A DNA stretch of 64,000 nt from Diaphorobacter sp. HDW4A (GCF_011305995.1 NZ_CP049910.1:5408501-5472500), one strand, 5' to 3'. Positions 54,748 to 63,443 are shown, numbered from the stretch's first letter. Numbers and translations are program-made. The notes: generated from the sequence alone by a model not told the origin.

Positions 54748-55496
54748 ACGAGAACCTGCGCGAGCAGCCGGTGCTGCTCAAGCTGCGCGATTTCAGCGTG
54801 TCCTACGGCCCGGTCGAGGCCGTGCACGAGATCGACATCGAGGTGCGTCAGGGCGAGATCGTCACCGTCATCGGCCCCAACGGCGCGGGCAAGACCACGC
54901 TGCTCGGCGCGGCCATGGGTCTGCTGCCCTCGCGCGGCGAGATCACTTTCGACGGTGTGCCGATCAAGCGCTGCACGGTCGAAAAGATGGTGGCGAACTC
55001 GGTTGCATTGGTGCCGGAAAAGCGCGAACTGTTCGGTGAAATGTCGGTCAAGGACAACTTGTTGCTCGGCGGCTTTTCGCTGTGGCGCAAGGGGCAGCGC
55101 GACCAGTCGCAGCGCATGCAGGAAGTGTTCGCAATCTTCCCCCGCCTCGAAGAGCGCAGCGCGCAACTGGCATCGACGCTTTCGGGCGGCGAACGCCAAA
55201 TGTTGGCGATTGGCCGCTCGCTGATGGCGCGCCCGCGCCTGTTGATGCTCGATGAACCCTCGCTGGGGCTTGCGCCCAAGATCGTGCGCGAGGTGCTGCA
55301 GGTGGTGGCGTCGCTGCGCGATCACGGCGTGTCGGTGCTGCTCGTGGAGCAGAATGCACGCGCCGCGCTCAAGGTCGCGGACCGCGCCTATGTGCTCGAA
55401 TCGGGCAGCGTGGCATTGAGCGGCTCAGCGCGGGATTTGCTGCATGACCAGCGCATCATCGACACCTATCTGGGCGCTGCCAGCGCCCATGCGTGA
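54744..55496 (+). CDS. LivF-type ATPase of the second importer
   Basis: A 250-residue ABC ATPase with Walker A GPNGAGKTT, signature LSGGERQMLAIGRSL, Walker B LLMLDEPSLGLAPK and the late EQNARAALKVADRAYVLESG. It overlaps the fused gene by ATGA, so the three genes are translationally coupled. It converges on hpaH; the 177 bases between hold nothing recognised. Confidence 0.9.
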   Translation: MNENLREQPVLLKLRDFSVSYGPVEAVHEIDIEVRQGEIVTVIGPNGAGKTTLLGAAMGLLPSRGEITFDGVPIKRCTVEKMVANSVALVPEKRELFGEMSVKDNLLLGGFSLWRKGQRDQSQRMQEVFAIFPRLEERSAQLASTLSGGERQMLAIGRSLMARPRLLMLDEPSLGLAPKIVREVLQVVASLRDHGVSVLLVEQNARAALKVADRAYVLESGSVALSGSARDLLHDQRIIDTYLGAASAHA

Positions 55497-55673
55497 AATT
55501 ACCCATGGCGCTTCCTGCTGCACGCTTCACGCAGGGCACGAAACTGGCGCTGCTCAGGCGAGGACAGGCTTGCTAAGGGTCGCTCCGCCGCGCTGGCTGC
55601 GTCCCACTGCCCGCAGTGTGCAGCAATGCGTAGAGCGGGGGGGAAGACGCGAAGCGACTCAGAGGGGTGTTTC

Positions 55674-56507
55674 TCAAACAAACCGAAAGCGCAGCGTTCC
55701 GAGCTTGCCATAGTCGGCCACGAACGCATCGCCCGCCTTTGCGGGAACGGGCCGTGTGAAGGATCCGGCGAGCACGATCTCGCCTGCTTCCAGCGATTCG
55801 CCCCAGGCCGCGAGTTTGTTGGCGAGCCATGCCACGCCGATGGCGGGGTGGCCCTGCACGCCTGCGGCGAGGCCCGTTTCCTCGACCACGCCGTTGAGTT
55901 GCAGGATCGCACCGCACCATGCCAGGTCAATGCCGAGCGGATCGGCGCGGCGTGCGCCGACCACGACACCCGCGTTCGCCGCGTTGTCGCTGATGGTGTC
56001 GTAGACCTTGCGCGCCACATGCGTGTGGCGGTCGAACTGCTCGATGCGTGAGTCGATGATCTCGATGGCGGGCGTGACGTAGTCGGTTGCCGCCAGCACG
56101 TCGTGCAGCGTGATCTCCTTGCCGCCCGGCAGGCCCGCGCCGCGCAGCGGTGACTTGAGCACGAACGCGAGTTCCACCTCCACGCGCGGGGCGATGAAGT
56201 GGAGTGCTGGAATGTCGAGCACAGCACCCTCGTGCGCGGTGTAGAGCATGTTGTCGAGCAGCGTGCCGTAGTCGGGCTCGTCGATCTGGCTGGACAGCTG
56301 CATGGCGCGCGAGGTGAGGCCGATCTTGTGGCCGATCACCTTGCGCCCGCGCGCGATCTGCAGCTCCACCCATCGGCGCGCTATGCGGTAGCCGTCTTCC
56401 ACGCTCATGCTTGGAAAGCGCTTGGAGAAATGCTCGATTTGCTGGCGCGTGCGCTCGCTGGCATCAAGTTCGGTGGCGAGTTGAGTGAGTAGGATGTCAG
56501 TGAACAT
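55674..56507 (-). CDS. hpaH: 2-oxo-hept-4-ene-1,7-dioate hydratase
   Basis: A 277-residue member of the hydratase/decarboxylase (MhpD/HpaH) family, from ATG 56507. It hydrates 2-oxo-hept-4-ene-1,7-dioate to the 4-hydroxy-2-oxo product that HpaI cleaves. Visible parts are [20 protein letters not shown], the metal site around [18 protein letters not shown] with Glu residues, and [20 protein letters not shown]. It is the last gene of the operon. The aldolase gene hpaI is not found after it. Confidence 0.9.
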   Translation of the reverse strand: MFTDILLTQLATELDASERTRQQIEHFSKRFPSMSVEDGYRIARRWVELQIARGRKVIGHKIGLTSRAMQLSSQIDEPDYGTLLDNMLYTAHEGAVLDIPALHFIAPRVEVELAFVLKSPLRGAGLPGGKEITLHDVLAATDYVTPAIEIIDSRIEQFDRHTHVARKVYDTISDNAANAGVVVGARRADPLGIDLAWCGAILQLNGVVEETGLAAGVQGHPAIGVAWLANKLAAWGESLEAGEIVLAGSFTRPVPAKAGDAFVADYGKLGTLRFRFV

Positions 56508-56520
56508 AATGTGCGCGCGC

Positions 56521-56958
56521 TCAGGCATGCGTTTGGAACAGCGGATGCAGACTGCTGCGCTTGCCGTCATACACTTGGCTCAGGCTTTCGTCGACCTGTA
56601 CGGTCAGGCCCAGATGGTGGGTGCGGAACAGGGCGTCGAGATGCACGCTCGCGGTGGCGAGCAGCGCGTCGCCGACCTTGGTGTGGACCAGCGTGGAGCG
56701 GCCACGCCCCATGCGCAGATTGATGTAGACAAAGCCGTAGTCGGGGTTGCCGCCTGCCTCCATGGCGGCGGCGCCGCCATCGGCAATCGCGCAGTGCGCA
56801 GCCGGGTAGGCGAACACGCGCACGCCGCCGGTGGGGAATACCTGCGAGCCGTCTTCGGCGCGCTGCGAAAGCAGGGTGTCGGCCAGCGCATTGCACAGCA
56901 TTTGCATGTCGGCAAGCGTGTCGAGATTGGCGCTGTAGTTCATGACGATGTGCGGCAT
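56521..56958 (-). CDS. hpaF: 5-carboxymethyl-2-hydroxymuconate delta-isomerase
   Basis: A 145-residue 4-oxalocrotonate-tautomerase-like isomerase. The catalytic Pro1 is supplied by the start [13 protein letters not shown]. It isomerises 5-carboxymethyl-2-hydroxymuconate. Later parts include [18 protein letters not shown] and [20 protein letters not shown]. Its start codon overlaps the hpaD stop (TGATG), with a strong GGAGGTGAT inside the end of hpaD. Confidence 0.9.
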   Translation of the reverse strand: MPHIVMNYSANLDTLADMQMLCNALADTLLSQRAEDGSQVFPTGGVRVFAYPAAHCAIADGGAAAMEAGGNPDYGFVYINLRMGRGRSTLVHTKVGDALLATASVHLDALFRTHHLGLTVQVDESLSQVYDGKRSSLHPLFQTHA

Positions 56959-57776
56959 CAGATCACCTCCATGGTGGCGGTAGTGCAGCTCACTGCAAAG
57001 ATGGGAACCGGCTCGCAGAATTGCACCCGTCCCTGTCCGCGTGCGGCGGCAGCTACGGCGATGAAGGTACGGATCTCGAAGCCGCCCTGGCCGCCATCGG
57101 CATAGGTCTCGGCATCGGTGTAGGAGAGCATGGCGGCCTTGTCGTTGCGGGCCCAGCGGGCCATGAATGCGCGGTCCCACGCGGCGTTGACCTTGCCCGA
57201 ATCGGGCGTGGCCGGCCAGTGCGAGATGCCGCCCGTTCCGATGATCGCGATGCGCTCGGGCGCCTTGTCGCAGGCGCGGCGCAGGGCCTCGCCGAAGGAC
57301 CAGGCGCGGTGCAGCGGCGCGAGCGGCGGACCCTGGCAGTTGATGTTGACGGGGATGATCTTCGTTGTGAAATCGGGCGTCAGAAAATGCAGTGGCACCA
57401 TGATGCCGTGGTCGAACTTCCACTCCTCGGCATAGGCCACGTCCACGGTCTGCATGACCTCGGTGACGAGGCGCAGCGAGAGCGCGGCGTCGCCGGGAAT
57501 CTCGCGCCGTGCGATGCCCAGCCACGCGGGGTCCTCGATGGGGCCTTCGTACGCATCGGCCATGCCGATGGCGAACGAGGGCATGTTGTTCATGAAGAAG
57601 TTGGCGAAGTGCTCGGCCGCGACGACGATGACCGCGTCGGGGCGCGCCGCGCGCAACTGCTCGCCGAGCCGCTTCATGGCGTTGTGCACGGCGTCCTTGA
57701 CCTCTGGATCGGCCAGATGGGCGCGGCTCGTGATGCCGGGGGCGTGGCTGCAGACGCCTGCGAAGACGAGGCTCAT
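56958..57776 (-). CDS. hpaD: Homoprotocatechuate 2,3-dioxygenase (class III extradiol, LigB type)
   Basis: A 272-residue LigB-fold extradiol dioxygenase. It cleaves 3,4-dihydroxyphenylacetate at the meta position using Fe(II) and O2, giving 5-carboxymethyl-2-hydroxymuconate semialdehyde. Metal-ligand and active-site regions seen are MSLVFAGVCSHAPGITSRAH (first His), VVAAEHFANFF (His) and EEWKFDHGIMVPLHFL (catalytic His). Late GTGGISHWPATPDSG is conserved. It overlaps the small LigA-like gene by ATGA. Confidence 0.88.
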   Translation of the reverse strand: MSLVFAGVCSHAPGITSRAHLADPEVKDAVHNAMKRLGEQLRAARPDAVIVVAAEHFANFFMNNMPSFAIGMADAYEGPIEDPAWLGIARREIPGDAALSLRLVTEVMQTVDVAYAEEWKFDHGIMVPLHFLTPDFTTKIIPVNINCQGPPLAPLHRAWSFGEALRRACDKAPERIAIIGTGGISHWPATPDSGKVNAAWDRAFMARWARNDKAAMLSYTDAETYADGGQGGFEIRTFIAVAAAARGQGRVQFCEPVPIFAVSCTTATMEVI

Positions 57777-58099
57777 AGTCCGGCCACCTTGTCGTCAACG
57801 CCCGTGGTCATGGCATAGATGCCACGGCGCACGGGACCATGTTGCTGCACGCCGTCGCGCATGGCCTGCAGGTATTCGGGCCAGGAGAGGCCGAGCAGCG
57901 GCGCGAAGTGCATGAGCAACTGGCCGTTGCAGCCGAGCACATAGAGCTTGCCGATGTCGCCGCGGTCGATGGCGTCGCGCTCCTCATCGTCGAGCGCATA
58001 TTCGGCGAGCAGCGACGCGCGGTCTTCCCTGTAGCGCTGCTGCACCTTGGGCTCGCGGTTCAGGTGGAAGAAGAACTTCTGCATTGCGTACAGGCTCAT
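57773..58099 (-). CDS. LigA-like small subunit of the extradiol dioxygenase
   Basis: A 108-residue protein (MSLYAMQKFFFHLNREPKVQ) resembling the alpha (LigA) subunit of protocatechuate 4,5-dioxygenase: a helical fold with DDEERDAIDRGDIGKLYVLG and HFAPLLGLSWPEYLQAMRDG. In LigAB the small subunit caps the LigB active site. Overlap with hpaD (ATGA) and a two-base gap to hpaE place it firmly in the operon. Enterobacterial HpaD works without such a partner, so this enzyme is probably a two-subunit LigAB-type form. The longer open frame upstream lies inside hpaE and is not used. Confidence 0.8.
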   Translation of the reverse strand: MSLYAMQKFFFHLNREPKVQQRYREDRASLLAEYALDDEERDAIDRGDIGKLYVLGCNGQLLMHFAPLLGLSWPEYLQAMRDGVQQHGPVRRGIYAMTTGVDDKVAGL

Positions 58100-58101
58100 G
58101 A

Positions 58102-59559
58102 TCACACGCCCCAGTGCGGGATGTGGTGGCTGCCGAGCGAGACCGCGACGTTCTTGGGCTCGCAGAAGACCTCGTAGCTCCAGGTTCCGCCCTCGCGCCC
58201 CGTGCCCGAGGCCTTGGTGCCGCCGAAGGGCTGGCGCAGGTCGCGCACGTTCTGGCTGTTGACGAAGCACATGCCGGCCTCGATGGCGGCGGCCACGCGG
58301 TGGGCGCGGCCCACGCTCTCGGTCCAGACGTAGCTGGAGAGTCCGTACTGGATGTCGTTGGCGAGCGCGATGGCGTCGGCCTCGTCCTTGAACGGAATGA
58401 TGCAGGCGACCGGGCCGAAGATCTCGTCCTGTGCGATCCGCATGCGGTTGTCCACGTCGGCGAACACGGTGGGCACGACGTAGTTGCCGTGCTTGACGCG
58501 CGCGGGCAGATCGGGCACGTCGAGGCCGCCGCAGAGCATGCTCGCGCCTTCCTTCTGGCCGAGTTCGATGTAGTGGCGCACCTTGGCGAGATGCGCCTTG
58601 CTGATCATCGGGCCGACGATGGTCTTTTCATCGAGCGGATCGCCGACGCTGATCTTCTTCGCGCGTTCAACGAAGCGATCCACGAACTTCGCGTAGATGC
58701 CTTGCTGCACGAGGATGCGGCTGCCTGCGGTGCAGCGCTCGCCGTTGTTGGAGAAGATCATGAAGACCGCCGCGTCGAGCGCGCGCTCGAAGTCGGCGTC
58801 GTCGAAGATCACGAACGGGCTCTTGCCGCCCAGCTCCATGCTGAATTTCTTGAGACCCGCCGCCTGCACGATGCGGTTGCCGGTGACTGTGGATCCGGTG
58901 AACGACACGGCACGCACGTCGCGGTGGGCAACCAGCGGCTCGCCCGCGTCCTTGCCGTAGCCGTGCACGAGGTTGAGAACGCCCGGCGGCACGCCTGCCT
59001 CAAGCGCCAGCTCGCCCAGGCGCGCGGCGCTCATCGGCGAGAGCTCGCTCATCTTGAGCACGGCGGTGTTGCCGAACGCGAGGCAGGGCGCGACCTTCCA
59101 GGTGGAGGTCATGAACGGCACATTCCACGGCGAGATCAGCGCGCACACGCCTACCGGGTGGAACAGCGTGTAGTTCAGGTGCGTGGGCGTGGGGTAGGTG
59201 TGGCCGTCCACGCGGGTGCACATCTCGGCGAAGTAGTAGAAATTGTCGGCCGAGCGCGGCACGAGCTGCTTGCCGGTCTGCGCGATGACCTGGCCGCAGT
59301 CGTTGGTCTCGGTTTGCGCGATCTCGGGCACGTTCTGCGCGATCAGGTCACCAAGCTTGCGGATGATCTTCGCGCGATCGGCGGCGGGCGTGTTCGCCCA
59401 TTTCGGAAAGGCCTCCTTGGCGGCGCGCACGGCAGCATCGACATGGCTTTCGCCGCCCTCGGCCACCTCGGCCAGCACCTCCTGCGTGGCGGGGTTGATG
59501 GTCTCGAAGTACCGCTCTCCAGCAACACTTTTTCCGTTGATCAGATGATCGATGCGCAT
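58102..59559 (-). CDS. hpaE: 5-carboxymethyl-2-hydroxymuconate semialdehyde dehydrogenase
   Basis: A 485-residue aldehyde dehydrogenase that oxidises the ring-cleavage semialdehyde to the acid with NAD+. Motifs are HPVGVCALISPWNVPFMTST, the Glu in FSMELGGKSPFVIF, the nucleophile Cys276 in NNGERCTAGSRIL, DEIFGPVACIIPF, and the conserved end QPFGGTKASGTGREGGTWSY. Context and the family-typical MRIDHLINGKSVAG start support HpaE. Confidence 0.93.
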   Translation of the reverse strand: MRIDHLINGKSVAGERYFETINPATQEVLAEVAEGGESHVDAAVRAAKEAFPKWANTPAADRAKIIRKLGDLIAQNVPEIAQTETNDCGQVIAQTGKQLVPRSADNFYYFAEMCTRVDGHTYPTPTHLNYTLFHPVGVCALISPWNVPFMTSTWKVAPCLAFGNTAVLKMSELSPMSAARLGELALEAGVPPGVLNLVHGYGKDAGEPLVAHRDVRAVSFTGSTVTGNRIVQAAGLKKFSMELGGKSPFVIFDDADFERALDAAVFMIFSNNGERCTAGSRILVQQGIYAKFVDRFVERAKKISVGDPLDEKTIVGPMISKAHLAKVRHYIELGQKEGASMLCGGLDVPDLPARVKHGNYVVPTVFADVDNRMRIAQDEIFGPVACIIPFKDEADAIALANDIQYGLSSYVWTESVGRAHRVAAAIEAGMCFVNSQNVRDLRQPFGGTKASGTGREGGTWSYEVFCEPKNVAVSLGSHHIPHWGV

Positions 59560-59596
59560 GCGGATTCTCCAGGTTCGGTGGGCGCGTGGCGTGGCC

Positions 59597-60358
59597 TCAG
59601 GCCGGCGGCTGCGGCTCGCCGACGATGGTGTTGACGAGGCGTCCCACGCCGCCGATTTCGGTGATGACCTCGTCGCCCACCTTGCAGTCGGCCACGCCGT
59701 CGGGCGTGCCGGTGAGGATCAGATCGCCGGGCGAGAGCGTCATGAAGCTCGACAGGTGCGCGATCAGCGCGGGGATGTCGTGCACCATGTCGCGGGTGTT
59801 GGCGTTCTGCTTGAGCTCGCCGTTGACCCAGCTGCGCAGTTGCAGGTTCATCGGATCGGCGATGTCGCAGGCATCGACGAACCACGGCCCGACGGGCGTG
59901 CATCCGTCGCGGTTCTTCACGCGCAGATTGGGGCGGTAGTAGTTCTCGAGATAGTCGCGGATCGCGTAGTCGTTGACGGTGCAGTACCCGGCGACATGGC
60001 GGTAGGCGTCCTCGCGGCGCAGGTTGCGGCAGGGCAGGCCGATGACCACGCCGAGCTCGCACTCGAAATGCATGTAGGCCACATCGGCCGGCCGGTACGA
60101 GACACCGCGATGGCCGATCAGCGCGTTCGGTCCCTTGAGGAACACCAGCGGCTCCTCGGGCGCCTTGGCGAACTGGATTTCCTTGGCATGGTCGGCGTAG
60201 TTCAGGCCGAGCGCGAAGATGGTGCCGAACTTCATCGGCGGCAACCAGCTCACCTCCGTTTCGGTGAGCGTGCGACCGTCGGGCAGTTGCAGCAGGCCGT
60301 CGGCGCCTTCGGTGACCGACAGCGTCTGGCCCCGGTGGATCACGCGGGCGTGCTTCAT
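59597..60358 (-). CDS. hpaG2: Homoprotocatechuate pathway isomerase/decarboxylase, HpaG2 subunit
   Basis: A 253-residue fumarylacetoacetate-hydrolase-fold protein matching the C-terminal half of enterobacterial HpaG. Metal-binding pattern Glu-x-Glu is in MHFECELGVVIG, with Asp in TVNDYAIRDYLENYYRPN. PVGPWFVDACDIADPMNLQL and SPGDLILTGTPDGVADCKVG follow. With HpaG1 it decarboxylates 5-oxopent-3-ene-1,2,5-tricarboxylate and isomerises the product. The ATGA overlap with hpaG1 indicates coupled synthesis. Confidence 0.9.
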   Translation of the reverse strand: MKHARVIHRGQTLSVTEGADGLLQLPDGRTLTETEVSWLPPMKFGTIFALGLNYADHAKEIQFAKAPEEPLVFLKGPNALIGHRGVSYRPADVAYMHFECELGVVIGLPCRNLRREDAYRHVAGYCTVNDYAIRDYLENYYRPNLRVKNRDGCTPVGPWFVDACDIADPMNLQLRSWVNGELKQNANTRDMVHDIPALIAHLSSFMTLSPGDLILTGTPDGVADCKVGDEVITEIGGVGRLVNTIVGEPQPPA

Positions 60359-61059
60359 GCGCGTGCTCCTTCCGCGATTTCTTCATCGACCAGCGTGTGG
60401 CGCAACTGGCCGAGTCCGGGCACGCTGATCTGCACCGTGTCGCCCGCATGCGCCTCGGGCGAGCCCTCGCCGGGGCCGAGCAGCAGCACGTCGCCGGGCC
60501 TGAGCGTCATGAACGCGCTGACGTCGGACAGCAGGCGGGGCGCGCTGCGCACCAGATCTGCAAACCCGCGCCGCCAGTTGGCCGAGACATGGCCGCGCGC
60601 GTCGCGGATCTGCACGTCGAGCATGGCCTCGTCCACCTTGAAGCCTGACGGCGCAGCGAGCACCGCACTCATCGGGCAGAACTGGTCGCGGCAGCGCTGG
60701 CGGATCGCGGGGCGGTAGTAGTTGTCGTGCGGCAGCGTGAGGTCGCTCGCGATCACGTAGCCGCTCACATGGGACATCGCCTCGTCGGGCGTGACCTGCC
60801 AGGCCGTGCGACCGATCACGAGGCCGAGGGTGGCATCCACCCGCACCACGCCGGGCGTGCGCGGCAGCGGAACGGCCACGCCGTCGCCCGCATGGGTGTT
60901 GCGCGGCTTGATGTAGAGAACCGGAGCCTGTGGCGGCGCCTTGTAGGGCGCCTCGCCGAACTGCGCCGCCATGCGGGCCTGTGTGGCGCGGTCATTGAGT
61001 AGCGCGCCGTACACGGTGCCATGCGCGGTTCCACGGCGGGCGTCCGGGGTGTGGATCAT
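60355..61059 (-). CDS. hpaG1: Homoprotocatechuate pathway isomerase/decarboxylase, HpaG1 subunit
   Basis: A 234-residue protein matching the N-terminal half of HpaG: GTVYGALLNDRATQARMAAQ, APVLYIKPRNTHAGDGVAVP, DATLGLVIGRTAWQVTPDEA, then LPHDNYYRPAIRQRCRDQFC. The metal Glu-x-Glu of the partner appears as DATLGL, so this half may be structural or carry a different activity. It overlaps hpaR by ATGA. Confidence 0.88.
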   Translation of the reverse strand: MIHTPDARRGTAHGTVYGALLNDRATQARMAAQFGEAPYKAPPQAPVLYIKPRNTHAGDGVAVPLPRTPGVVRVDATLGLVIGRTAWQVTPDEAMSHVSGYVIASDLTLPHDNYYRPAIRQRCRDQFCPMSAVLAAPSGFKVDEAMLDVQIRDARGHVSANWRRGFADLVRSAPRLLSDVSAFMTLRPGDVLLLGPGEGSPEAHAGDTVQISVPGLGQLRHTLVDEEIAEGARA

Positions 61060-61487
61060 TGCCGCTCCAGCGCGATCAGTTCATCGAGCAGCTTGTAGAG
61101 CTCCACCAACTTGCCCTTGCCGTAGGTGATCTCCAAATCCGCGTAGTGCTGCGCAATCTCGCGCGACAGGCGCTTGACCAGCTCCAGCCCTTGATCGGTG
61201 GCCGACACCACGGTGCGGCGCTGGTCGGCTGGGTCTTTGTTGCGCTGGATGAGCCCGTCGCGCTCCATGCGCGTGAGCACGCCGGTGAGGCTGGGGCCGA
61301 GGAGATAGGCATCCTTGGCGACTTGGCCGGTTTCCAACTGCTGGCCATCTCCCAGCGCACGCAGCACGCGCCACTGCTGATCCGACAATCCGTTCTTGCG
61401 GAGATGCGGTCGCGTGTGGCCCATGATCGACTCACGCGCCTGCAGAAGCAGACTGGGCAGATTGCGATGTTTGAGTGAAGAGGTCAT
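61056..61487 (-). CDS. hpaR: MarR-family repressor of homoprotocatechuate degradation
   Basis: A 143-residue HpaR. The N-terminus NLPSLLLQARESIMGHTRPH and following LRKNGLSDQQWRVLRALGDG line up with enterobacterial HpaR, as do the DNA helix YLLGPSLTGVLTRMERDGLI and the wing DPADQRRTVVSATDQG. HpaR represses the hpa meta operon and is released by pathway aromatics such as homoprotocatechuate. The gene is first in the operon. Its ATG (61487) lies inside a perfect palindrome and has no Shine-Dalgarno sequence, so the message may be nearly leaderless and self-repressed. Confidence 0.92.
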   Translation of the reverse strand: MTSSLKHRNLPSLLLQARESIMGHTRPHLRKNGLSDQQWRVLRALGDGQQLETGQVAKDAYLLGPSLTGVLTRMERDGLIQRNKDPADQRRTVVSATDQGLELVKRLSREIAQHYADLEITYGKGKLVELYKLLDELIALERQ

Positions 61488-61509
61488 TTATTTAATAGGT
61501 TAAATAAAT
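61486..61509. promoter_or_regulatory. HpaR operator overlapping the hpaR start codon
   Basis: ATTTATTTAA-TAGG-TTAAATAAAT, with perfect 10-bp arms. It covers the hpaR ATG and extends 22 bases upstream. The core TTTAA-N4-TTAAA recurs upstream of the importer at 50422-50437. Confidence 0.75.
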
Positions 61510-61615
61510 GCGCGGGTTTCTGCAAATGATTTTTGACCTATTTATGCCTAGGGAAAATACGTAGAAGCGAGCAGGCGAGGCTGCTCGTTCAAGTGTGTCG
61601 CGAAGACGGGGGGAG

Positions 61616-61638
61616 AAAAGCGGCCGGGCGGGCCGCTT
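61616..61638 (-). terminator. Terminator of the VOC gene
   Basis: On the minus strand, AAGCGGCC-CGCCC-GGCCGCTT is an 8-bp stem followed by TTTT and then C-rich sequence, 13 bases past the stop of the VOC gene at 61652. The short T run makes it moderate. Confidence 0.6.
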
Positions 61639-61651
61639 GGAGCCGAAGGCG

Positions 61652-62434
61652 TCAGGCGCGGAAGCCGTGTTCCGAGGCCGGGCTGACCCAGTGGCCGGAG
61701 GTGCCACGCAGCACCACTTCATAGGCACCCTCGCCGCGCAGGGCGAGGTGCTTGGCCAGCGCCATATTGCTGTTCTCGGAAGTAAGCCCTTGCAAGACCA
61801 CGTCGAAGCCGGTCAGCGCAATGCGCACGCTGCGGATGCCAAGGCCTGCTGCATCGTCGCCGGTGGCGGGCAGGGTGAATTCGGGGCCGAGCAGGGCGCT
61901 CCAGCGTGCGAGCGTGGCGTCAAGATCTTGCACCGCCACGGTGATCAGCGCTACGCCGGTGGCACCGTTGGCGTGTTGCAGGAGCGCTGCATCTTCAGGC
62001 ACCCGCAAGTTGCGCGGAGTGATGTCGCCGCAGAGAAACGGCACGTCACCCGTGTCGTGACGCGCCGTGGTCCATTTCACCTGCTGGCCGTCGGGACGCA
62101 GACGCTCGCCGGGCACCGGGCCGCGCAGGGTGTCGAGCCCGCGTGCGCGCGCCGCAGCCAGGTCGCCCACCGGGTCGGCCGAGAGCAGCGCGAAGTCGAC
62201 GAGGCCCTCGCCGCTTTTGTCGAGCGTGGCCCACCAGCGCTCCTCGGGAGCGGGCGAGCGCCAGGCCTTGAGCTCCAGATAGGAGCCGTCGGCCAGCAGG
62301 ATGAGCGCGTTGTGCGAGCTGCGGCCCTGGTGGTCGCCGCCCGGCTGGACGGTGAAGCCCAGCGCGCGGTACTGTTCGATGGAGCGGGAGAGGTCGTCGA
62401 CGGCGATGACAACGTGATCGAGAGAGAGATTCAT
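61652..62434 (-). CDS. VOC-family protein with glyoxalase-like domain
   Basis: A 260-residue protein of the glyoxalase_3-like type (PF13468), with MNLSLDHVVIAVDDLSRSIE, YRALGFTVQPGGDHQGRSSH (His), SYLELKAWRSP (Glu) and a second half starting GVALITVAVQDLDATLARWS. It lies 13 bases downstream of the Bug receptor gene in the same direction. The set TPP enzyme, Bug receptor, VOC protein suggests degradation of a keto or hydroxy acid, but the substrate is unknown. Confidence 0.8.
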   Translation of the reverse strand: MNLSLDHVVIAVDDLSRSIEQYRALGFTVQPGGDHQGRSSHNALILLADGSYLELKAWRSPAPEERWWATLDKSGEGLVDFALLSADPVGDLAAARARGLDTLRGPVPGERLRPDGQQVKWTTARHDTGDVPFLCGDITPRNLRVPEDAALLQHANGATGVALITVAVQDLDATLARWSALLGPEFTLPATGDDAAGLGIRSVRIALTGFDVVLQGLTSENSNMALAKHLALRGEGAYEVVLRGTSGHWVSPASEHGFRA

Positions 62435-62447
62435 TGAACCGAGTCTC

Positions 62448-63443
62448 TCACTCTTCGAGCTTCAATTTGGTCTCCAGCACGAACTTGCGCCAGCGCTCGT
62501 ACTCCTGATGCGTGTGGCGGTCGAGCCCGGGCCCGTCGCTGCCAATCACCTCGAAGCCCGCAGCCGTGAGCTTGCTGTGCACGTCGGGCGTCTGCAGCGC
62601 ACCCTGGAACTCCTTGGTGAGTCGCTGCACCGTCGCGTGCGGCGTGGCCGAGGGCGCGAAGATGCCGATCCACGAGTACGCCTCAAAGCCCGGAAAGCCG
62701 CATTCGGCCACGGTCGGCACGTCGGGCAGCTCGGGCAGGCGCTTGGCGCCGGTGACGGCCAGCGGCTTGATCTTGCCCGCGCTGATCTGACCGCGCAGCG
62801 CCGCGTAGCTCAGCAGCGTGAGCGTGGTCACGTTGCCAAGCACCGCCTGCACAGCCGGGCCACCGCCGCCGAATGGCACGTGCAGCACGAAGGTGCCCGA
62901 GCGGCGCTTGATGTCCTCCATCACCAGGTGGTTCATCGAGCCCACGCCGGTCGACGCATAGCTGAACTTCCCGGGATTGGCCTTGGCCTCCTTGAGGAAG
63001 TCGCGCAGATCCTTGCCCTGCACCGCCTGCGCGTTCGCGCCGATGACCAGCGGAAAGCGCACGGCCAGCGTCACGCCGACGAAGTCCTTGAAGGTGTCGT
63101 AGGGCAGCTTGGGCTTGGCGATGGGGTTGATCGCGTGCGTGTCGAAGCTCACCAGCAGCGTGTTGCCATCAGGCGCGGACTTGGCGACGTACTGCGTGGC
63201 AATCTGGCTGGCCGCGCCGGGGCGGTTTTCGACGACCACCGCACGGCCCGCAAGCTCCGCCAGGCGCGGCTGGATGATGCGTGAGGCGATGTCCGTGCTG
63301 CCGCCCGGCGGGAACGTGACCTGCAGGCGCATCGGCGTTTCCTCGGCATGGGCGAGGCCGCTCATTCCGGACAGGCCGGTGGTGGCGGTGGCCGCGCCCA
63401 GCGCAACGGCCTGGCGGCGGGTGAGTACGGGTCCTCTCGTCAT
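62448..63443 (-). CDS. Bug-family receptor with a twin-arginine signal
   Basis: A 331-residue Bug-type receptor. The signal region LTRRQAVALGAATATTGLSG has a twin-Arg pattern, so export may be through Tat, unlike the two other Bug proteins in the window. Mature landmarks are MRLQVTFPPGGSTDIASRII, VVENRPGAASQIATQYVA, FSYASTGVGSMNHLVMEDI and PLAVTGAKRLPELPDVPTVA. No TctAB permease adjoins. Confidence 0.88.
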   Translation of the reverse strand: MTRGPVLTRRQAVALGAATATTGLSGMSGLAHAEETPMRLQVTFPPGGSTDIASRIIQPRLAELAGRAVVVENRPGAASQIATQYVAKSAPDGNTLLVSFDTHAINPIAKPKLPYDTFKDFVGVTLAVRFPLVIGANAQAVQGKDLRDFLKEAKANPGKFSYASTGVGSMNHLVMEDIKRRSGTFVLHVPFGGGGPAVQAVLGNVTTLTLLSYAALRGQISAGKIKPLAVTGAKRLPELPDVPTVAECGFPGFEAYSWIGIFAPSATPHATVQRLTKEFQGALQTPDVHSKLTAAGFEVIGSDGPGLDRHTHQEYERWRKFVLETKLKLEE

